This document shows, piece after piece, positions 5,940 through 9,212 of a DNA stretch of 9,212 nucleotides. The stretch covers positions 1-9,212 of the forward strand of contig CABVRQ010000039.1 in assembly GCA_902500695.1 (NCBI GenBank), read 5' to 3'. The translations under genes were made by a program, and so were the position numbers. The DNA is from an uncultured Nitrospira sp. (lineage in GTDB: Bacteria > Nitrospirota > Nitrospiria > Nitrospirales > UBA8639). Position 1 is the stretch's first letter, and every line of letters starts with the position of its first letter. The notes beneath the pieces were generated by a model, which made no database searches, was not told the DNA's origin, and was given only the letters and a program-made list of their open reading frames with translations.

Positions 5940-6617
5940 ATGCGTATTCTCTTAGTGGAAGATGATTCAAGTGTGTCCGGGTTTATTGTGAAAGGTTTGC
6001 GCGAGGAGCAATATGCTGTGGATCTCGCCATCGACGGTGAGATGGGATTGGCCATGGCTGAGACCACGCGCTATGACGTGGTCATTCTGGATATCATGCT
6101 CCCAAAAATGAATGGCATTGACGTCTGTCGCCGGCTTCGAGCGAAACGCCATACGACCCCGATTCTCCTCTTGACGGCACGGGAGGCCGTTGAAGATCGA
6201 GTAACCGGTCTGGATACCGGCGCAGATGATTATTTAACAAAACCGTTTGCCTTCGCTGAATTACTGGCACGTCTCAGAGCGCTTCTCCGTCGCGGGAGTG
6301 CCCAGCCCACCCCTCGCCTCACGATCGCAGACCTGGAGCTGGATCCGGTTTCTCATCGTGTCTCACGGGCAGGCCAGACCATCGTCCTGACCAACAAAGA
6401 ATATTCACTTCTGGAATATCTCATGAGAAATACGGGACGGGTATTGACCCGGACAGCCATTACCGAACATGTGTGGGACATTCACTATGAGTCCGTCACC
6501 AACATTGTCGATGTCCACATTAAAACCTTGCGGAGCAAAATGGATCGGGACTTTTCTCCACAGCTCATCCATACCATGCGCGGGATCGGCTACGTCTTGA
6601 AGATCCCGGAGGCCTAA
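5940..6617 (+). CDS. OmpR-family response regulator, CusR/CopR/QseB-like
   Basis: The protein has 225 residues from the chosen ATG. The receiver domain (about 1-120) has the acidic pocket E7-D8-D9, phosphoacceptor D51 (VVILDIMLP), T79 (ILLLTAR) and K101 (DDYLTKPF). The DNA-binding winged helix (about 128-223) has LTNKEYSLLEYLMRN, the recognition helix region VTNIVDVHIKTLRSKMD and the wing IHTMRGIGYVL, all standard for the OmpR/PhoB class. The receiver and winged-helix sequence is most like heavy-metal or envelope regulators (CusR, CopR, QseB). Phosphorylated protein would bind tandem half-sites; the 11-bp-phased TTCAT repeats before the PepSY gene are a candidate target. It is followed after 3 bp by its kinase. 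Its own promoter is unclear: it lies after the terminator at 5374-5410, inside or past the DUF2231 pseudogene. All catalytic residues are intact. Confidence 0.95.
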   Translation: MRILLVEDDSSVSGFIVKGLREEQYAVDLAIDGEMGLAMAETTRYDVVILDIMLPKMNGIDVCRRLRAKRHTTPILLLTAREAVEDRVTGLDTGADDYLTKPFAFAELLARLRALLRRGSAQPTPRLTIADLELDPVSHRVSRAGQTIVLTNKEYSLLEYLMRNTGRVLTRTAITEHVWDIHYESVTNIVDVHIKTLRSKMDRDFSPQLIHTMRGIGYVLKIPEA

Positions 6618-6620
6618 CCC

Positions 6621-8081
6621 ATGCAGGCCTTTCGCACTCGCATTCGTCGTGTTGCCTTAGGCTTCATCGTCATCCTCTTAGGCCTCTTTAGCCTGCTCCT
6701 ATACCTCGGATTTTCGACCATTTTGCACAGTCATATCGATGAAGAATTGGTCGCACTCGCCGAAGAGGAAAGTCATCGTGTGGACCTGGCGACCGACCAT
6801 GTTCATGTGTCCTCCCACCGGAAAGATGACGGGGACAAAGAGGATGAAGAAGACGAACGAGAAGAATTTGATGACGAAGAGGAGTTACAGCAGGCCATCC
6901 GTTACAGCGCCATTCTGGATCCCACCGGCCGTATTCTCTGGAGTGGGCAGAGCACCGAGAACCGGATTCCAGTGAAATCTCAGGTCATCGCTCAGGTCCT
7001 CAAAGGGGAAACCGTCTTCGAAACGTTTCACGAACCAGGCCGGCCACCCATTCGCCGCATCTCGATTCCTCTTGCCATCGAAGACCACGGACGATTTATT
7101 TTACAAACGGAAAAATCTTTGCAATTTGTCAAGGAAACTCTTCAGTGGTTGGTATGGCTCCTCTGTGGGGCCTCCGCCATCTCACTCCTGTTTGCCTGGT
7201 GGGGAAGCGGGCGTTTGGCCGGTGAAGCCCTGGCACCGGTCAAGGCCTTGAGTCAGACAGCGGAAACCATTTCCGGGCAGACACTCTCCACTCGTCTGAC
7301 CCTCACCTCCCCCTATACAGAGTTTCAACGCCTCGCCCAAACCTTCAACAGCATGTTGGACCGCTTGCAGCAGATCTTCGAAGGACAACGCCGCTTTGTG
7401 GCCGATGCGGCTCATGAACTGAAGACCCCGTTAACGGCGATGAAAGGCAATTTTGAGGTCAGCTTGCAACGGGCACGGTCGGCAGAGGAATACCGCGAGA
7501 CCATTCTCTCCAACCTGGTTGAAGTCGATCGACTCACGGCCATGACCAAATCCCTCCTCACCCTCGCACAATTCGCCGGCAACCGCCCACCACTCGTGCT
7601 GCAAACCCTTGTCCTCCCGCCTCTTGTCGAAGACGTCGTGAGCGAATTGTCCGTGTTAGCTCACGAAGGCGGTATCCATCTGCAGACGGAGTCTGAACCT
7701 GTTCCTCCTTTCCTGGGAGATGCCTCTCAGCTCAAACAGGCCCTGATCAATCTCCTGGATAATGCGCTCCGGCATACGCCTTCAGACGGAACCATCACCG
7801 TTCGAGTCGGGTCTCATGATAGGTCAATCCATCTATCCGTGGAGGACTCCGGGCCGGGAATTGATTCGCAACATCTCCCTCACCTGTTTGAGCGATTCTA
7901 TCGAGTCGACCAGGCACGGGATCGCCAATCAGGAGGAACAGGCCTGGGATTGGCGATCGTCAAGGAGATTGTCGAAGCCCACGGAGGAACTATTCATGCA
8001 CAGAGTCAGGTAGGACACGGCACCACATTCACGATCACCTTCCCACCTGGGGAGGAATCAGCGCTAACCAGAACACCATGA
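6621..8081 (+). CDS. Sensor histidine kinase with acidic periplasmic loop, CusS-like
   Basis: The protein has 486 residues. TM1 is about 11-34, the periplasmic loop about 36-172, and TM2 about 174-195. HAMP follows (about 195-250, LAPVKALSQTAETIS). The HisKA helix carries the phosphoacceptor His265 in ADAAHELKTPLTAMK. The HATPase domain has the N box (LINLLDNALRHT, N377 and N381), the G1 box (VEDSGPGI, 407-414) and the G2 box (GGTGLGLAIV, 438-447). The loop holds an unusual patch at 69-88 with 16 Asp/Glu in 20 residues, preceded by His52, His60, His62 and His66. Such patches can bind divalent metal ions, so a metal or cation signal is plausible but not shown. The start ATG has GGAGG (6608-6612) at 8-nt spacing, located inside the end of the regulator gene, so the two genes are co-transcribed and probably translationally coupled. 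All catalytic boxes are intact. The stop is TGA. Confidence 0.95.
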   Translation: MQAFRTRIRRVALGFIVILLGLFSLLLYLGFSTILHSHIDEELVALAEEESHRVDLATDHVHVSSHRKDDGDKEDEEDEREEFDDEEELQQAIRYSAILDPTGRILWSGQSTENRIPVKSQVIAQVLKGETVFETFHEPGRPPIRRISIPLAIEDHGRFILQTEKSLQFVKETLQWLVWLLCGASAISLLFAWWGSGRLAGEALAPVKALSQTAETISGQTLSTRLTLTSPYTEFQRLAQTFNSMLDRLQQIFEGQRRFVADAAHELKTPLTAMKGNFEVSLQRARSAEEYRETILSNLVEVDRLTAMTKSLLTLAQFAGNRPPLVLQTLVLPPLVEDVVSELSVLAHEGGIHLQTESEPVPPFLGDASQLKQALINLLDNALRHTPSDGTITVRVGSHDRSIHLSVEDSGPGIDSQHLPHLFERFYRVDQARDRQSGGTGLGLAIVKEIVEAHGGTIHAQSQVGHGTTFTITFPPGEESALTRTP

Positions 8082-8124
8082 TAGTATTTTGTCGTAGAAG
8101 ATTTTTTGTCCAAATAGGCCATTC

Positions 8125-9212
8125 ATGAAAAATCTGAATCACACGCACTGGAGATGGCTCCCTGTTCTTTGTCTGATGGGTCTGTTGCCGCTAGGGTGCT
8201 CCGATCCCCAGCCGCCAGCAGCGACCCCACCAAATACGGACCTAGCCGCTTCCGATCCCCCTTCCCCTTCTGGGCAAACGTTTCACGTGGATCACGTTCC
8301 GGACCAAGCCCGTCAGCGCATCCGAATTGAGGAAGTCAAAGAACGCCTGACTCCGCATTCAGTCTCGGCACCTGGCAACGTCGCCCTCGACCTTGCGTAC
8401 GTGGCAAAAGTTTCCTCCCGCATCCCCGGGCAAGTGGATAAGATTATGGTGCAATTAGGGAATCGGGTTAAAAAAGATCAGCCGCTCGCGGCCGTGGAAA
8501 GCATGCGATTGGATGAATTGATCCAGGAATACCTGGTGGCCAAATCCAAAATGGATGTGGCCTCCAGCAACTTTACGCGAACCAAACAACTCCAGGCCGA
8601 AAACATCATTTCTCAACGTCGGTTCCTGGAAGACCGCGGACAGCAGATTGAAGCCCAGGCGGTCTATCAGCACGTTCGGGAAAAGCTCCTGAACATGGGA
8701 CTCAGCGAACAAGAACTCCAGCAACTGGAACATGGCAGTCATCTGGAAGGGCACAAATATTTACTACGGGCCCCACTCAGCGGAACCGTGGTGAGCCAAC
8801 ACATCGTGCTGGGCCAGGGCGTAGCGGCAGGAGACGAGTTCTTTGAAATTGTGGATACCAGTCGCGTGTGGGTGTTTGCCAATTTGCCCATCGAACAAGC
8901 CCGTCGTTTCCAGGAAGGCGATGAGGGACAGGTTCTTCCCCGGGGCGGAGAGCCCATCACTGCCAGACTCACCTATATCGCCCCGGTCGCGGATGCCACC
9001 ACTCGAACGATCCGCATGCGATTCGACGTCGAAAATCCGAAGGGCCGACTGAAACCCAATGAATATGTGGAAGTGCGATTGATCGATCAACAGAACCCGG
9101 CTTTATCAATACAGATGTCGGCATTGACAATGTTGGATGGCGTGCGCGGCGTGTTCGTTCAACGGGACACCGGATACGATTTCGTGTTTGTCGAGACCGG
9201 CCAGGAAGGCGG
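8125..9212 (+). CDS. RND efflux periplasmic adaptor (CusB/CzcB/HlyD family), 5' part only
   Basis: 362 codons are visible and the frame runs off the window. The N-terminus is a lipoprotein-type signal (MKNLNHTHWRWLPVLCLMGLLPLGC). Cys25 is the likely lipidated residue, although the lipobox is atypical with Pro at -3. A Pro/Ser-rich linker spans 26-50. The biotinyl-lipoyl-like half-motifs are VAKVSSRIPGQVDKIMVQLG (94-112) and LLRAPLSGTVVSQHIVLGQG (213-232). They flank an alpha-helical hairpin (about 128-205) that would contact the outer-membrane channel. The beta-barrel follows (RVWVFANLPIEQARRFQEGD, then LTYIAPVADATTRTIRMRFD and GRLKPNEYVEVRL). Such adaptors couple an RND pump to a TolC-type channel to export metal ions or other toxins. 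It starts 43 bp after the kinase stop with only a weak AGG upstream, so it probably belongs to the same transcript. The RND pump gene should follow outside the window. Confidence 0.9.
   Translation, partial: MKNLNHTHWRWLPVLCLMGLLPLGCSDPQPPAATPPNTDLAASDPPSPSGQTFHVDHVPDQARQRIRIEEVKERLTPHSVSAPGNVALDLAYVAKVSSRIPGQVDKIMVQLGNRVKKDQPLAAVESMRLDELIQEYLVAKSKMDVASSNFTRTKQLQAENIISQRRFLEDRGQQIEAQAVYQHVREKLLNMGLSEQELQQLEHGSHLEGHKYLLRAPLSGTVVSQHIVLGQGVAAGDEFFEIVDTSRVWVFANLPIEQARRFQEGDEGQVLPRGGEPITARLTYIAPVADATTRTIRMRFDVENPKGRLKPNEYVEVRLIDQQNPALSIQMSALTMLDGVRGVFVQRDTGYDFVFVETGQEG

Noticed and set aside
8455..9090. Minus-strand open frames opposite the efflux adaptor
   Set aside because: The plus-strand frame from 8125 is an uninterrupted, clearly recognisable adaptor protein. 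The opposite frames have no family resemblance.

Overview
The window comes from a bacterial chromosome of moderate GC content with Gram-negative traits: Sec signal peptides, a periplasmic lipoprotein adaptor and an RND-type efflux component. The YchF sequence and the mix of secreted repeat proteins beside a PepSY/two-component/RND cluster suggest a Nitrospirota (Nitrospira-like) genome. This is inferred from protein character only and other phyla cannot be excluded.

Layout. (1) 1-777 (+): the 3' end of a secreted beta-helix protein with a choice-of-anchor Q type motif and a C-terminal Ig-like module. (2) 960-3185 (-): a convergent gene for a 741-residue secreted protein made of seven TolB-like propeller repeats followed by six exactly 49-residue FG-GAP/VCBS-like repeats. 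(3) 3186-3694: a 509-bp divergent intergenic region with no convincing gene but two clean inverted repeats and a third hairpin just before ychF. (4) 3695-4765 (+): the conserved P-loop ATPase ychF. (5) 4900-5410: a small secreted PepSY protein gene, preceded by three direct repeats of TTCAT spaced exactly 11 bp apart and followed by a textbook intrinsic terminator. (6) 5441-5913 (+): a DUF2231-family membrane protein gene broken by several independent lesions. (7) 5940-8081 (+): an OmpR/CusR-like response regulator and its histidine kinase, 3 bp apart. (8) 8125 to the window end (+): a periplasmic adaptor (CusB/CzcB/HlyD family) of an RND efflux pump, cut by the window edge.

How the genes fit together. 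Regions 5-8 look like an envelope or metal-stress module. The kinase has a periplasmic loop with a very acidic, histidine-flanked patch, the regulator is of the CusR/CopR/QseB type, the target downstream is probably a tripartite efflux pump, and the PepSY protein is a likely co-regulated periplasmic partner. The 11-bp-phased repeats upstream of the PepSY gene have the geometry of an OmpR-family binding site, so the regulator encoded about 1 kb downstream is the natural candidate to bind them. The metal specificity cannot be read from this sequence.

The most notable observations are the repeated operator-like element, the multiply broken DUF2231 gene inside the cluster, and the acidic patch in the sensor loop. 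I did not find evidence for an entirely new type of system.
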